Source: G963663315 sp965208975
Lineage (GTDB): Bacteria; Pseudomonadota; Gammaproteobacteria; Arenicellales; Poriferihabitantaceae
Length of the DNA: 64,000 bases
Direction of reading: 5' to 3'
Assembly: GCA_965208975.1 (NCBI GenBank)
Contig: CBDBQH010000003.1
Span: 1,364,001-1,428,000 of the forward strand
The notes under the pieces were generated by a model. That model was not told where the DNA came from. It saw only the letters and a program-made list of their open reading frames with translations, and did no database searches. A program made the position numbers and the translations under genes. How positions within the stretch are numbered: position 1 is the stretch's first letter; each line of letters starts with the position of its first letter. This document shows, one piece after another, positions 26,950 to 36,072 of the stretch.

Positions 26950-28233
26950 TCAGGTTGACTGCATGGCAGCCTTTTTTCTGGTTTTTTCTTTCTCGTATAC
27001 ATAAAGCGGGCGCGAGCCTTCGGTAATCACAGAGGCGTCAACCACGACCTTGTTGACTCCTTCGAGCGAGGGTAACTCGTACATCGTTTCGATCAGCGCA
27101 CTCTCCATAATCGAGCGCAGCCCCCTGGCGCCCGATCTACGCTCCATAGCCTTGATCGCAATCTGGCGCAGCGCGTCTGCGTGGAATTCCAGATCAACGC
27201 CTTCATACTTGAACAGGGTCTGGTATTGCTTCGTCAGGGCGTTTTTGGGTTCAACCAGAATTCGCACAAGGGATTCCTCATCCAGTTCTTCGAGCGTCGC
27301 AATCACCGGAAGCCGACCCACAAATTCGGGGATCAGCCCGAACTTGATCAGATCTTCAGGCTCCAGTTTCTGCAACAGTTCATTGGAGCGCTGATCCGGT
27401 GACTGATCCTTGATGTCGGCGCCAAACCCGATGCCGGATTTCTCGGTGCGGTTCTGAACAATCTTCTCGACACCTGCGAAAGCGCCACCGCACAGGAACA
27501 GGATATTGCGGGTATTCACCTGCAGAAGCTCCTGATGAGGATGTTTCCGCCCGCCATGCGGCGGAATCGCAGCGACAGTACCTTCAATCAGTTTCAGCAG
27601 AGCCTGCTGCACCCCTTCCCCGGAAACGTCACGGGTAATGGACGGGCCTTCGGCTTTGCGCGATACCTTGTCAATCTCATCAATATAAACGATCCCGATC
27701 TCGGCTTTTTCAACTTCATAATCACAAGCCTGAAGCAGTTTCTGGATGATATTTTCAACATCCTCACCGACATAACCGGCTTCGGTCAGCGTGGTTGCGT
27801 CCGCGATCGTAAACGGGACATTCAGTTGTTTCGCCAGTGTTTCGGCCAGCAACGTTTTACCGGAGCCAGTCGGACCAATCAGGAGAATATTGCTTTTGGA
27901 AATATCAACGGCGGAATTCGCCTCTTCGTTTTCAATTCTTTTGTAGTGATTGTAAACCGCGACCGACAGCATTTTCTTCGCGTCCTGCTGGCCGATCACA
28001 TAATCATCGAGAATTGCGTGGATTTCCTTAGGCGTTGGAAAGCCGGGCTCATTACCCGCAGGAGAAACCTCACCAGTGATTTCATCGCGAATAATTCCGT
28101 TGCAAAGGTCGACACATTCGTCACAGATGAAGACAGAGGGTCCAGCAATCAGTTTCCTGGCTTCGTGCTGGCTTTTACCGCAAAAGGAACAATGAAGCGG
28201 TTTTTCGTTTCTGGCTGAGGTTTTTTCAGTCAT
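26950..28233 (-). CDS. clpX: ATP-dependent Clp protease ATPase subunit ClpX
   Basis: AAA+ unfoldase that recognises and feeds substrates to ClpP. About 427 residues. The N-terminal zinc-binding domain has CSFC and CDECVDLC, Walker A is GPTGSGKT, Walker B is IVYIDEID, and the ClpP-contact IGFGADI loop and sensor regions follow. I chose the ATG at 28233 (MTEKTSARNEKP); an in-frame TTG five codons earlier is possible. It lies 44 bp downstream of clpP. Confidence 0.97.
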   Translation of the reverse strand: MTEKTSARNEKPLHCSFCGKSQHEARKLIAGPSVFICDECVDLCNGIIRDEITGEVSPAGNEPGFPTPKEIHAILDDYVIGQQDAKKMLSVAVYNHYKRIENEEANSAVDISKSNILLIGPTGSGKTLLAETLAKQLNVPFTIADATTLTEAGYVGEDVENIIQKLLQACDYEVEKAEIGIVYIDEIDKVSRKAEGPSITRDVSGEGVQQALLKLIEGTVAAIPPHGGRKHPHQELLQVNTRNILFLCGGAFAGVEKIVQNRTEKSGIGFGADIKDQSPDQRSNELLQKLEPEDLIKFGLIPEFVGRLPVIATLEELDEESLVRILVEPKNALTKQYQTLFKYEGVDLEFHADALRQIAIKAMERRSGARGLRSIMESALIETMYELPSLEGVNKVVVDASVITEGSRPLYVYEKEKTRKKAAMQST

Positions 28234-28277
28234 CGCTATTTTGGTCAATGATCGTATTGTGGTAACGACGGTTCCAA

Positions 28278-28877
28278 CTATAACCGTTTTTTTAGCACAG
28301 AATCAATAATGCCGTATTTACGGGCTTCCTCGGCGCTCATGAAATTGTCCCGGTCCGTATCGGTCTTGATCGTATCCAGGGATTGACCGGTGTGGCGCGA
28401 GAGAATCTGGTTGAGCCGCTCTCTGACACCGAGAATCTCCCGGGTATGGATTTCAATATCAGACGCCTGCCCCTGGGAGCCGCCCATGGGCTGGTGAATC
28501 ATCACCCTGGAATGAGGCAGCGCGTGGCGTTTGTCCTTTTCCCCTCCGGCCAGGATCACGGCGCCCATACTGGCAGCCTGACCGATACACACGGTACTGA
28601 CATCCGGTCGTATGAACTGCATGGTATCGTAAACCGCAAGACCTGATGAAACATTACCGCCCGGACTGTTCACATACAGGGAAATATCCTTCTCCGGGTT
28701 TTCAGACTCCAGGAACAGCAGCTGCGCGACGATGATATTGGCCATGTGATCATCCACCGGGCCGACCATAAAGACGACTCGCTCCTTGAGCAGCCGGGAA
28801 TAAATATCATAAGCCCGTTCACCGCGACCAGTGGATTCCACCACCATGGGTACAAAATTGATATTTTCAGTTTTCAT
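28278..28877 (-). CDS. clpP: ATP-dependent Clp protease proteolytic subunit
   Basis: Serine protease that forms the tetradecameric chamber of ClpXP. It is 199 residues. The catalytic triad is Ser103 (in GQAASMGA), His128 (in MIHQP) and Asp177, with the same spacing as E. coli Ser97/His122/Asp171 in mature numbering. The start codon overlaps the tig stop by four bases (ATGA), indicating translational coupling with trigger factor. Confidence 0.98.
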   Translation of the reverse strand: MKTENINFVPMVVESTGRGERAYDIYSRLLKERVVFMVGPVDDHMANIIVAQLLFLESENPEKDISLYVNSPGGNVSSGLAVYDTMQFIRPDVSTVCIGQAASMGAVILAGGEKDKRHALPHSRVMIHQPMGGSQGQASDIEIHTREILGVRERLNQILSRHTGQSLDTIKTDTDRDNFMSAEEARKYGIIDSVLKKRL

Positions 28878-30184
28878 TGCGGGTCTCCTTCATAAAAATC
28901 CCGAAGCGAGAGTTTTTCTTCTTCAACAGTCGCCGTTTCCAACATTATTTTTACAACCTGTTCCTCAAACAGGACCGCCTCGGCCCTCTTCACCTGTTCG
29001 GGGTCCGACATAAACTGGGCGATAAAGGCTTCCGGCTGCTCATAACTGGCCGCCATCTCATTCACCCTCGTCTTGACTGCGTCAGAGTCTACCTGAATCA
29101 TCTGCTTGTCAATAATCGCCTGGACGATCAGACCCATGGTAACCTGCCGTTTTGCTTCTTCCTCGTAATGCTCCCGGTTGATGTCACTCACTGGCAGGCC
29201 ATGATCCGTCATATACTGTTCAAGCCTTCGCGTCGAACGGTCAATTTCATTTTTGACCAGAGATTTCGGCGCTTCGATTTCGTTTTTACGCAACAAACCA
29301 TTCATGACCCGGTGGCGCATCACACCCCGCAAACGATCATCCAGCTCACGGGACAGGTTCTTTTCCACCTCCTGCCTCAACTTTTCGATACCGCCCTCAC
29401 TGATTCCCATTTTTTCAGCAAACTCATCGTCGAGTTCCGGCAGTTCCGGCTGCTCGACCGCTTTGATCGTGATCGAATACTCGACCTCCTTGCCAGCCAG
29501 AATCGGATTGTCGTGGGATTGTGGATAGGAAGTCCGAATGACCGCGGTCTCACCCTGAGTGACACCGACCAGCCCGTTTTCAAACTCTTCCGGCATTTCC
29601 CGGTTACCGAGGACGAAAGAATATCCCCTTAAAGCTCCATCTTCAAAGCTCTCCCCTTCTACTTTGCCATCAGAATCAATCGTCAGTTTGTCGCCTTTTT
29701 CAGATTTCCCTTCCCGGATGACATAATTATCCACATGGCGCAGGCGAATATCCGCCAGCGTATTGTCAATATCCTGCGCCGTCACCTCCACTACAGGCTT
29801 GCGGATGGTTACCCCTTCAAGGTCCAGTGAAGGAATGGCCGGAAAGATTTCTATGGTCGCAACAAACTCCAGATCCTTGCCGGACTGATAGGGGGTTGGC
29901 TCAATCGAAAGCAGTCCGGCCGGAATGATTTCCCGCTCATTGAGCGCGGCCTCGTAACTCGACTGGATCGTCTCCATCACTACCTCGTTGGTAATGCCGG
30001 GAGCAAATCGTTGCCGGACAATACGCAAGGGAGCCTTGCCGGGCCTGAAACCCGGGATGCGCGTCTTTCTGGCCGCGTCGTGCAGCCGTTTGGACACCTT
30101 TGATTCGATCTCATCAGCCGGTACGCAAATGGCAAGTTTTCGCTCAATGGCGCCAGACTCTTCAACGGAAACCTGCATGCTCAT
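28874..30184 (-). CDS. tig: trigger factor
   Basis: Ribosome-bound chaperone and peptidyl-prolyl isomerase that meets nascent chains at the exit tunnel. The 436-residue protein has the ribosome-binding signature region PGFRPGKAPL near residues 44-53, a central FKBP-like domain (about 150-245), and a helical C-terminal chaperone domain. It is the first gene of the tig-clpP-clpX block, a conserved order in gammaproteobacteria. Two tRNA genes lie upstream on the same strand. Confidence 0.97.
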   Translation of the reverse strand: MSMQVSVEESGAIERKLAICVPADEIESKVSKRLHDAARKTRIPGFRPGKAPLRIVRQRFAPGITNEVVMETIQSSYEAALNEREIIPAGLLSIEPTPYQSGKDLEFVATIEIFPAIPSLDLEGVTIRKPVVEVTAQDIDNTLADIRLRHVDNYVIREGKSEKGDKLTIDSDGKVEGESFEDGALRGYSFVLGNREMPEEFENGLVGVTQGETAVIRTSYPQSHDNPILAGKEVEYSITIKAVEQPELPELDDEFAEKMGISEGGIEKLRQEVEKNLSRELDDRLRGVMRHRVMNGLLRKNEIEAPKSLVKNEIDRSTRRLEQYMTDHGLPVSDINREHYEEEAKRQVTMGLIVQAIIDKQMIQVDSDAVKTRVNEMAASYEQPEAFIAQFMSDPEQVKRAEAVLFEEQVVKIMLETATVEEEKLSLRDFYEGDPQ

Positions 30185-30221
30185 CTCCTCATAAATTTCA
30201 TCATGTCTGTTTTTCTGATTA

Positions 30222-30306
<85 letters not shown>

Positions 30307-30394
30307 TTATTCACGCCAGTTTCTTATTTCACGCCAATTTGTCGCGAACTCAACTCTTGCGATAACCCGAACCCAAGCGAACCAGTGTAGAAAA

Positions 30395-30471
30395 TGGGGT
30401 GAACGATGGGACTCGAACCCACGACGACCGGAATCACAATCCGGGGCTCTACCAACTGAGCTACGCTCACC
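30395..30471 (-). tRNA. tRNA-His(GUG)
   Basis: A 77-nt histidine tRNA including the extra G at position -1 and an encoded CCA. The anticodon arm is CCGGA-TTGTGAT-TCCGG, giving anticodon GUG. The T loop is GTTCGAGTC. It lies 88 bp upstream of tRNA-Leu on the same strand, so the two are likely processed from one transcript. Confidence 0.95.
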
Positions 30472-30709
30472 ACAAACCTGTAAACCTGTATCACCCTGAA
30501 CGAAAATCGTTATGGCGCGCTCCGGGAAACGATAGATGGGTACTGACCCGAAGAAGCTGAATTATAATAGCAACCTCCTTGATCATCAATATGATCAGCG
30601 AACTGGTCGGCTTTTCCGAAATTGATGAGTAATACCCGATTTGTATCGAAGTGATCGTCTATGATAAAACCTTTCCAGCGAAAGCAATACAACTTTAACA
30701 GGAGCGAAT

Positions 30710-30760
30710 ATGGCAATGCAAAACAACAACACGAAGCGCCCATTGGGTTTTCCTCGCTAA
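30710..30760 (+). CDS. possible 16-codon leader peptide
   Basis: A short frame (MAMQNNNTKRPLGFPR) follows a GGAG ribosome site at a five-base spacing. It sits about 60 bp before the AAA ATPase gene. It could be a leader peptide or a chance match. The rest of the 350-bp gap 30472-30821 holds nothing else I can support. Confidence 0.2.
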   Translation: MAMQNNNTKRPLGFPR

Positions 30761-30821
30761 CTGATTTTTGACAACGCCACAGCATTCAGGCAGGATGATA
30801 CTTTCTTGAGGGAGAAAGAAG

Positions 30822-32030
30822 ATGAGCGATATAGATTTGAAACATCTGTTTACACCGGGCACTGGAGCGGTGCCACCTTATCTGGCTGGCCGCAAGGCGG
30901 AACGGGAGTATTTCCAGGATTGTGTCGAGATATTGACCGCCCGGAAACCAGTCAGTCGAGACCTGATTGTTTACGGCCCCCGTGGCAATGGCAAAACCGC
31001 CCTGCTCACCTACCTGCAACAAGAGACCCTCCAAAAAGAAGAGGAGAAGCTGGATATTCTGTGGGCGACACCGAAGGAACTGGAACATCCGGGAAAATTT
31101 ATTGATCTGGTGATCGGAGACCATTCCGGTCTTCGTCGCAAGCTCACTTCCGGGGAATTCTCAGTTGATTTCGGTATTGTGCAAGCCAATGTAGGGATTG
31201 ACCTGTCCAGGCGACCGTTGACCATCCAGGATTTGTTGCGGGAACGATGCCAGAGCAAGCCTCTGATTCTGATTATTGATGAGGCCCATCGCCTGAACCC
31301 ACAGATGGGCGAGGAGTTGTTGAACGCCAGCCAGACCGTACGCAGGGAGGGCAACCCGTTCCTGCTGGTTCTGGCTGGTACTCCGAATCTTGAAGCGGCC
31401 CTGGGAAAGACCAACGCATCGTTCTGGGACCGTAGTGAACTCTTTCCATTGGGACGGCTGTCGCCTGAAGAAGCCGGGCAGGCCATCACGGCGCCGTTGG
31501 AAAAAGCGGGCGTATCCTTTGCCCCCGGCGTCGTCAAAGAAGTCGTTGAACGTGCGCATTGCTACCCCTTTTTCCTGCAAGTACAGGGCGATTGTCTGGC
31601 TCGAAGACTGAATCAAACCGGGGAGGCGGTAATCACTATGGACACGACTCGGGAAGTGGAGGCGGAGGCACAAAGAAGGCGCGACGCTATGTATAAAATC
31701 CGGCACAATGAGATAGACAGAATGGGGCTATTACCTGTGGCCCAGAGTGTTGCAGATGCCTTTATCCAGGGCGGCGAGCCGATTCTGCATGGAAAAATCC
31801 TGAAGGAAACGATTGAAAAAGGAATGACAGGTGATGATGAACCGGCCACGGACAGGCGCATCATGGAGAAACTGGAGCAGCTTTCCCACCTCGGTTATGT
31901 CTGGCAGGTCGGAAGATATGACTACGAACCCGGTATCCCGAGCCTGATGTCTTTTGTGCGGGAATATTCACTGTGCCAAACCCGGGTGGGAGCGCACAAA
32001 GCGCCGGGCATGGAAAGGCAGGAGTGGTAG
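30822..32030 (+). CDS. AAA/STAND-like ATP-binding protein of unknown function
   Basis: A 402-residue protein with a P-loop ATPase core. Walker A is YGPRGNGKTALL at residues 51-62, Walker B is LILIIDEAHRL, and a sensor-like LVLAGTPNLEAAL follows. The C-terminal third is helical with a winged-helix feel (residues about 290-380). It resembles ORC1/AAA_16-type ATPases that occur as stand-alone genes in mobile or defence loci. The start ATG follows GGGAGAAAGAAG. A possible horizontal acquisition near tRNA genes is only a suggestion. The partner and role are unknown. Confidence 0.7.
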   Translation: MSDIDLKHLFTPGTGAVPPYLAGRKAEREYFQDCVEILTARKPVSRDLIVYGPRGNGKTALLTYLQQETLQKEEEKLDILWATPKELEHPGKFIDLVIGDHSGLRRKLTSGEFSVDFGIVQANVGIDLSRRPLTIQDLLRERCQSKPLILIIDEAHRLNPQMGEELLNASQTVRREGNPFLLVLAGTPNLEAALGKTNASFWDRSELFPLGRLSPEEAGQAITAPLEKAGVSFAPGVVKEVVERAHCYPFFLQVQGDCLARRLNQTGEAVITMDTTREVEAEAQRRRDAMYKIRHNEIDRMGLLPVAQSVADAFIQGGEPILHGKILKETIEKGMTGDDEPATDRRIMEKLEQLSHLGYVWQVGRYDYEPGIPSLMSFVREYSLCQTRVGAHKAPGMERQEW

Positions 32031-32069
32031 AATCCGGCGTTATTTGCATTCCCCTGGAAAACCAAACTC

Positions 32070-32687
32070 ATGCTCACAGGCATCAACCGGCGTCTGATCA
32101 TCCGACTGGTCCTCTTTCATATCGGGATCATCGCGCTGTCGAACTACATGGTCCAGTTTACCGGCGCATTCATGGGGTATACGTTCACCTGGGCGATGTT
32201 TGTTTTTCCTGTCGTCATACTGGCTACCGACCTGACGGTCCGATTATCCAATCAGCGCAATGCCCGGATTGTGGTTGGTCTGGCGTATATTCCGGCCATC
32301 CTGATCAGCACCTGGTTGGCGGACTGGAGGATTGGGATGGCCAGCGGCACGGCCTATCTGGTCGGACAATTACTGGATATTACGGTATTCCAGAAAATAC
32401 GTGAAAAGGCAAGGGCATGGTGGCCGGCGCCTCTGATCTCGACACTGGTCGCCAATATCATTGATACGTATACTTTTTTCGCAGTCGCGTTCCATCACTC
32501 CGCCGATGAGTTCATGGCAGTCAACTGGTTTGAGGTGGCTACGGTGGATCTGTGTTTCAAGATTGCCGTCTCGGTTGTGTTGTTCCTGCCTGCTTATGGA
32601 GCTTTGCTAAACCACCTCCGGGCCCGGCGTGACCGTAGCGATAGCCCTGCTTTTGACCATCCCGAAAATGACCATCCCGAAAATTGA
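32070..32687 (+). CDS. yhhQ: queuosine precursor transporter (YhhQ family)
   Basis: Inner-membrane transporter of the VUT family that takes up the queuosine precursors preQ0/preQ1. The 205-residue protein has about six membrane segments and the family's FPVVILATDLTVRL and GQLLDITVF stretches. The C-terminal tail ends with DHPEN repeated twice, produced by a perfect 15-bp in-frame tandem duplication. It is 39 bp downstream of the ATPase gene. Confidence 0.85.
   Translation: MLTGINRRLIIRLVLFHIGIIALSNYMVQFTGAFMGYTFTWAMFVFPVVILATDLTVRLSNQRNARIVVGLAYIPAILISTWLADWRIGMASGTAYLVGQLLDITVFQKIREKARAWWPAPLISTLVANIIDTYTFFAVAFHHSADEFMAVNWFEVATVDLCFKIAVSVVLFLPAYGALLNHLRARRDRSDSPAFDHPENDHPEN
32655..32684. 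repeat. 15-bp perfect tandem duplication at the yhhQ 3' end
   Basis: Unit GACCATCCCGAAAAT occurs at 32655-32669 and 32670-32684. It is in frame and adds five residues (DHPEN) to the transporter tail without disturbing the stop. Confidence 0.95.
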
Positions 32688-32727
32688 CATAAGGAATAAT
32701 AAAATGTAGCATAAGTGTTTTTAATCG

Positions 32728-32759
32728 ACTCAGATATTGGTATACTCAGATATTGGTAT
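32728..32759. repeat. 16-bp perfect tandem duplication upstream of dctP
   Basis: Unit ACTCAGATATTGGTAT is present twice in tandem, immediately before the AGGAG ribosome site and ATG of dctP. Each unit contains a TATTGGTAT stretch that could be part of a -10 region or an operator. The duplication could alter expression of the TRAP operon. Confidence 0.95.
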
Positions 32760-32778
32760 AAACATTCAGGAGAAATAA

Positions 32779-33789
32779 ATGAAATCGAAATCTCTGAAAC
32801 TTGTAGTTGCTGGTTCCTTGTCACTGATCATGGTCAGTGAAGTCATGGCAACCGAATGGAATGTGTCGCTGTGGGGGAAACGCCGCGCTTTTACCGAACA
32901 TGTTGAAAAACTTGCTGAACTCGTCAGCGAAAAGACAGGCGGTGAATTCACGCTCAATCTGTCGTATGGAGGATTGTCCAAAAGCCGTGAAAATCTGGAC
33001 GGCATTTCGATCGGCGCATTTGAAATGGCTCAGTTCTGCGCAGGCTACCATTATGATAAAAACCCGTCCATTACCGTCCTGGAACTGCCGTTTCTGGGGG
33101 TTTCTTCGCTTGAACAGGAGGTTGAAATCTCCCAGGCTGTTTACCGGCACCCTGCCGCTATTGAAGACCTTGCCCGTTGGAACGCTACACTGCTGATGCC
33201 CTCCCCGATGCCCCAGTATAACATTGCAGGAGTTGGTGATGGTCCAGGAACGCTTGCAGAATTTGAAGGACTTGCCGTCCGGGCTACAGGGGGCGTTGGC
33301 CAGGCGATAAAGGCAGTCGGCGCTGTACCCACTTCCATGTCAGCAACTGAAGTCCGGCAGGCGCTGGATAGTGGCGTAGTGTCAGCAGTTGCATTTGCGC
33401 CCCACGCCCACATGTCTTTTGGAACAGTTGAAAGCGCCAAATGGTGGACCACGAATCTCAATCCCGGTACTATCAACTGTCCTGTCGTTGTCAATACAGA
33501 TGCCCTTGATTCACTGAGTGATATGGAACGCGAGGCTCTTCTCGGCTCTGTTGATGAGGCGCTGGCTCACTATCTTTCCAACTACAACGACAAGACGATG
33601 GCTCAGTGGGGGCCGCTTCTTGATGAAAAGGGTATTGAGAGGATCACCTATGCCGAGCAAGAACTTGCAGCCCTCCGGGAAGCGGTTGCAGCCCCCGCTG
33701 CAAAGGCCTGGATCGAGGAGAACACTGCCCGTGGCCTGCCTGCACAGGAACTCTATGATCTTGTGACCGGCATGATCGATGGCAACTAA
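32779..33789 (+). CDS. dctP: TRAP transporter periplasmic solute-binding protein
   Basis: Extracytoplasmic substrate-binding protein of a tripartite ATP-independent transporter. The 336-residue precursor begins with a Sec signal peptide cleaved near residue 24 (SEVMA). The DctP fold follows, including the conserved Arg in the LAVRATGG segment that binds the substrate carboxylate. AGGAG precedes the ATG. A stem-loop separates it from dctQ. The exact substrate (a carboxylate-type ligand by family) cannot be read from sequence. Confidence 0.92.
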   Translation: MKSKSLKLVVAGSLSLIMVSEVMATEWNVSLWGKRRAFTEHVEKLAELVSEKTGGEFTLNLSYGGLSKSRENLDGISIGAFEMAQFCAGYHYDKNPSITVLELPFLGVSSLEQEVEISQAVYRHPAAIEDLARWNATLLMPSPMPQYNIAGVGDGPGTLAEFEGLAVRATGGVGQAIKAVGAVPTSMSATEVRQALDSGVVSAVAFAPHAHMSFGTVESAKWWTTNLNPGTINCPVVVNTDALDSLSDMEREALLGSVDEALAHYLSNYNDKTMAQWGPLLDEKGIERITYAEQELAALREAVAAPAAKAWIEENTARGLPAQELYDLVTGMIDGN

Positions 33790-33804
33790 GCACACCAATA
33801 ATTC

Positions 33805-33828
33805 CCGCCGGTAGCGTACTGCCGGCGG
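33805..33828 (+). promoter_or_regulatory. dctP-dctQ intergenic stem-loop
   Basis: CCGCCGG and CCGGCGG form a perfect 7-bp GC stem around a 10-base loop, 16 bases after the dctP stop. There is no T-run after it, so it is not a classical terminator. Such hairpins after dctP are consistent with mRNA stabilisation or attenuation that keeps the binding protein more abundant than the membrane subunits. Confidence 0.6.
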
Positions 33829-33849
33829 AGCGAATACCGGAGAAATCAT

Positions 33850-34494
33850 TTGGCCGGTCACTCTGCTGTTCTCACAGACGGTACGCGCTTAAGCAGAATA
33901 GACTGTCGACTGTATCAGGTCGAATCCCTGCTGGCGCTTGTCGGCGGTTTTGCGGTATTTTCCTTGATGTTGCTTGCTGTCGCCAGCGTCGGCGGGCGCA
34001 ATTTCCTGAATCATCCCTTGCCGGGATATGTCGACTGGATTGAGCAGGCGATGCCGCTGATTGCGTTTATTGGCGTTTCATACTGTCAGAGGCTGGGTGG
34101 TCACATACGGATGGACATTCTGGTAGGTTTGCTGCACAGACGTTCCCTGTGGGTAGCTGAATTCATCGGCACATTGTTAATCCTGATTTTGATGTTGTTG
34201 ATGATCTGGGGGACCTGGTCTCATTTTGAGCGCTCCTTCGACTGGTCAGCGCCCTGGTGGAGCCGTGACTCCAGCCTGGACATACGCCTGCCTCTTTGGC
34301 CTGCCAAGCTGCTGGTTCCAGTAGCATTTTCAGTTCTTGCCTTACGCATGGCATTACAAGTCTGGGGTTATGGTAGAGCCATTCTTTCAGGAACGTCAGA
34401 ACCCGTGGCCGTGCCGCTCATTGAGGATGTCGCAAAGATTGCCGAACAGGAAGCTGAAGCGGTAGCAGGACTTGAGCATGAAAACGAGGAGTAA
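33850..34494 (+). CDS. dctQ: TRAP transporter small permease
   Basis: Small membrane subunit (DctQ) of the TRAP transporter, 214 residues with four membrane segments. The conserved pattern VDWIEQAMPLIAFIGVSYCQRLGGHIRMD is split here as VDWIEQ and QRLGGHIRMD, typical of the family. The start is TTG, supported by GGAGA at the proper distance; no ATG fits. An acidic tail (IAEQEAEAVAGLEHENEE) ends the protein. It is followed by dctM after 20 bp. Confidence 0.88.
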   Translation: MAGHSAVLTDGTRLSRIDCRLYQVESLLALVGGFAVFSLMLLAVASVGGRNFLNHPLPGYVDWIEQAMPLIAFIGVSYCQRLGGHIRMDILVGLLHRRSLWVAEFIGTLLILILMLLMIWGTWSHFERSFDWSAPWWSRDSSLDIRLPLWPAKLLVPVAFSVLALRMALQVWGYGRAILSGTSEPVAVPLIEDVAKIAEQEAEAVAGLEHENEE

Positions 34495-34514
34495 ATTCAA
34501 TACGCCCCGGATCA

Positions 34515-35924
34515 ATGGATTCCATTGAGATAGGTCTGGTTATCACCGGTTTCCTGCTGGTTCTGGTGGTTGTCGGCGTAAGGGTCGCGTTCGCAACCGC
34601 CATCGCCGGGATGATTGGTCTGATCTGGATTTTCTGGGATAAGCGTGATTATGCGCCAGAACAATTCAGCTGGGCTCTTACAGTGGCCGTGAAGACAGCC
34701 GGACAGGTTCCTCACTCCAAGATTTCTTCCCAGGCTTTGTCTCTCATCCCGACCTTCATATTAATTGGTTATCTCGCCTACTACGCCGGTCTGACCAAAG
34801 CGCTTTTTGAAGCCGCCAAACGCTGGATCGGTTGGGTTCCCGGAGGTTTGGCGGTGGCGACAGTATTTGCTACTGCGGGATTTGCCGCCGTTTCAGGCGC
34901 TTCGGTTGCGACTTCCGCGGTGTTTGCCCGAATTGCCTTGCCAGAAATGACCGCCGTCGGATATGACAAACGCTTTGCCGCTGGAGTAGTGGCCGCTGCG
35001 GGAACTCTCGCCTCATTGATCCCGCCGTCCGCAATCCTTGTTATTTACGCCATAATCGTTGAACAGGATGTGGGAGCCTTGTTGCTGGCGGGGTTTCTGC
35101 CGGGCGTTTTCTCTGCGCTGGTTTATGGCTTGTTGATCGTTGGAATGGCTGTTGTGGTCAAGGATTTCGGACCTGCCGTGGGTGGTTTTTCGTGGGTTGA
35201 AAGATTCAAGTCTCTGCCGCCGGTGTTGCCAATCTTTTTTGTTATCGCGATTATCATATTATTCATTTACAACCCTTTTGGCGGTGACGCCTGGGGCACC
35301 CCGACAGAAGGCGGAGCGCTCGGCGCGTTTGTGGTGTTTGTCATGGCCGTTTACGGTGGCATGAGGTGGCCGCAATTCAAGAGGGCGCTGATGGAAACCG
35401 CTAAACTCTCGGTCATGATCTTTACCATCATCTGGGGGGTTTTGATCTTTGTGAGATTTCTGGGGTTTGCCGACCTGCCCGGCGTTTTTTCAGCATGGAT
35501 TACATCCCTTGACCAAAGTCCTTTTCTTACCCTGATCCTTATCCTGCTGGCCTACGCTGTGCTGGGCATGTTCATGGATGCAATCGGTATGCTTATTCTG
35601 ACACTCCCGGTTGTGTTTCCTGCGGTAATCGCCCTCAACGGCGGTTGGGCTGTAACTGCACAAGAAAGCGCTTTTGGGCTGAGCGCTACAGAGTGTGGGA
35701 TCTGGTTCGGTATAATTGTCGTAAAAATGGCCGAGCTTTGCCTGATTACGCCACCGATAGGACTCAACTGTTTTGTGGTCGCGGGTGTGCGCCCGGAAAT
35801 TTCGGTACATGATGTATTTAGAGGGGTGGCGCCTTTTTTTATTGCCGATGCCCTGACCATTGCCGGGTTGGTCCTTTTCCCGGGCATTGTACTTTATTTC
35901 CCCAACCTGTTACTGGGCGGGTAA
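34515..35924 (+). CDS. dctM: TRAP transporter large permease
   Basis: Large membrane subunit (DctM) that carries the ion-coupled transport path, 469 residues with about 12 membrane segments. The family features are visible: FATAGFAAVSGASVATSA and IPPSAILVIYAI (residues about 116-180), then IGMLILTLPVVFPA and LITPPIGLNCFVV near the end. It completes the dctPQM operon. The gap to nuoA is 148 bp and holds no gene. Confidence 0.93.
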   Translation: MDSIEIGLVITGFLLVLVVVGVRVAFATAIAGMIGLIWIFWDKRDYAPEQFSWALTVAVKTAGQVPHSKISSQALSLIPTFILIGYLAYYAGLTKALFEAAKRWIGWVPGGLAVATVFATAGFAAVSGASVATSAVFARIALPEMTAVGYDKRFAAGVVAAAGTLASLIPPSAILVIYAIIVEQDVGALLLAGFLPGVFSALVYGLLIVGMAVVVKDFGPAVGGFSWVERFKSLPPVLPIFFVIAIIILFIYNPFGGDAWGTPTEGGALGAFVVFVMAVYGGMRWPQFKRALMETAKLSVMIFTIIWGVLIFVRFLGFADLPGVFSAWITSLDQSPFLTLILILLAYAVLGMFMDAIGMLILTLPVVFPAVIALNGGWAVTAQESAFGLSATECGIWFGIIVVKMAELCLITPPIGLNCFVVAGVRPEISVHDVFRGVAPFFIADALTIAGLVLFPGIVLYFPNLLLGG

Positions 35925-36072
35925 GCGTGTATGGCGCTGTGAGCGTGTATGACGCTTGACCGCTCTGCAATTGTCTTGCCGATAGCGGGTTTTTTCCGGT
36001 CAAATGATTTAGAATAACGGTTTTGCGCCGGGCAGACCCGGACAAGCCAGCGAACGGACCTTTAAGTTTGTT

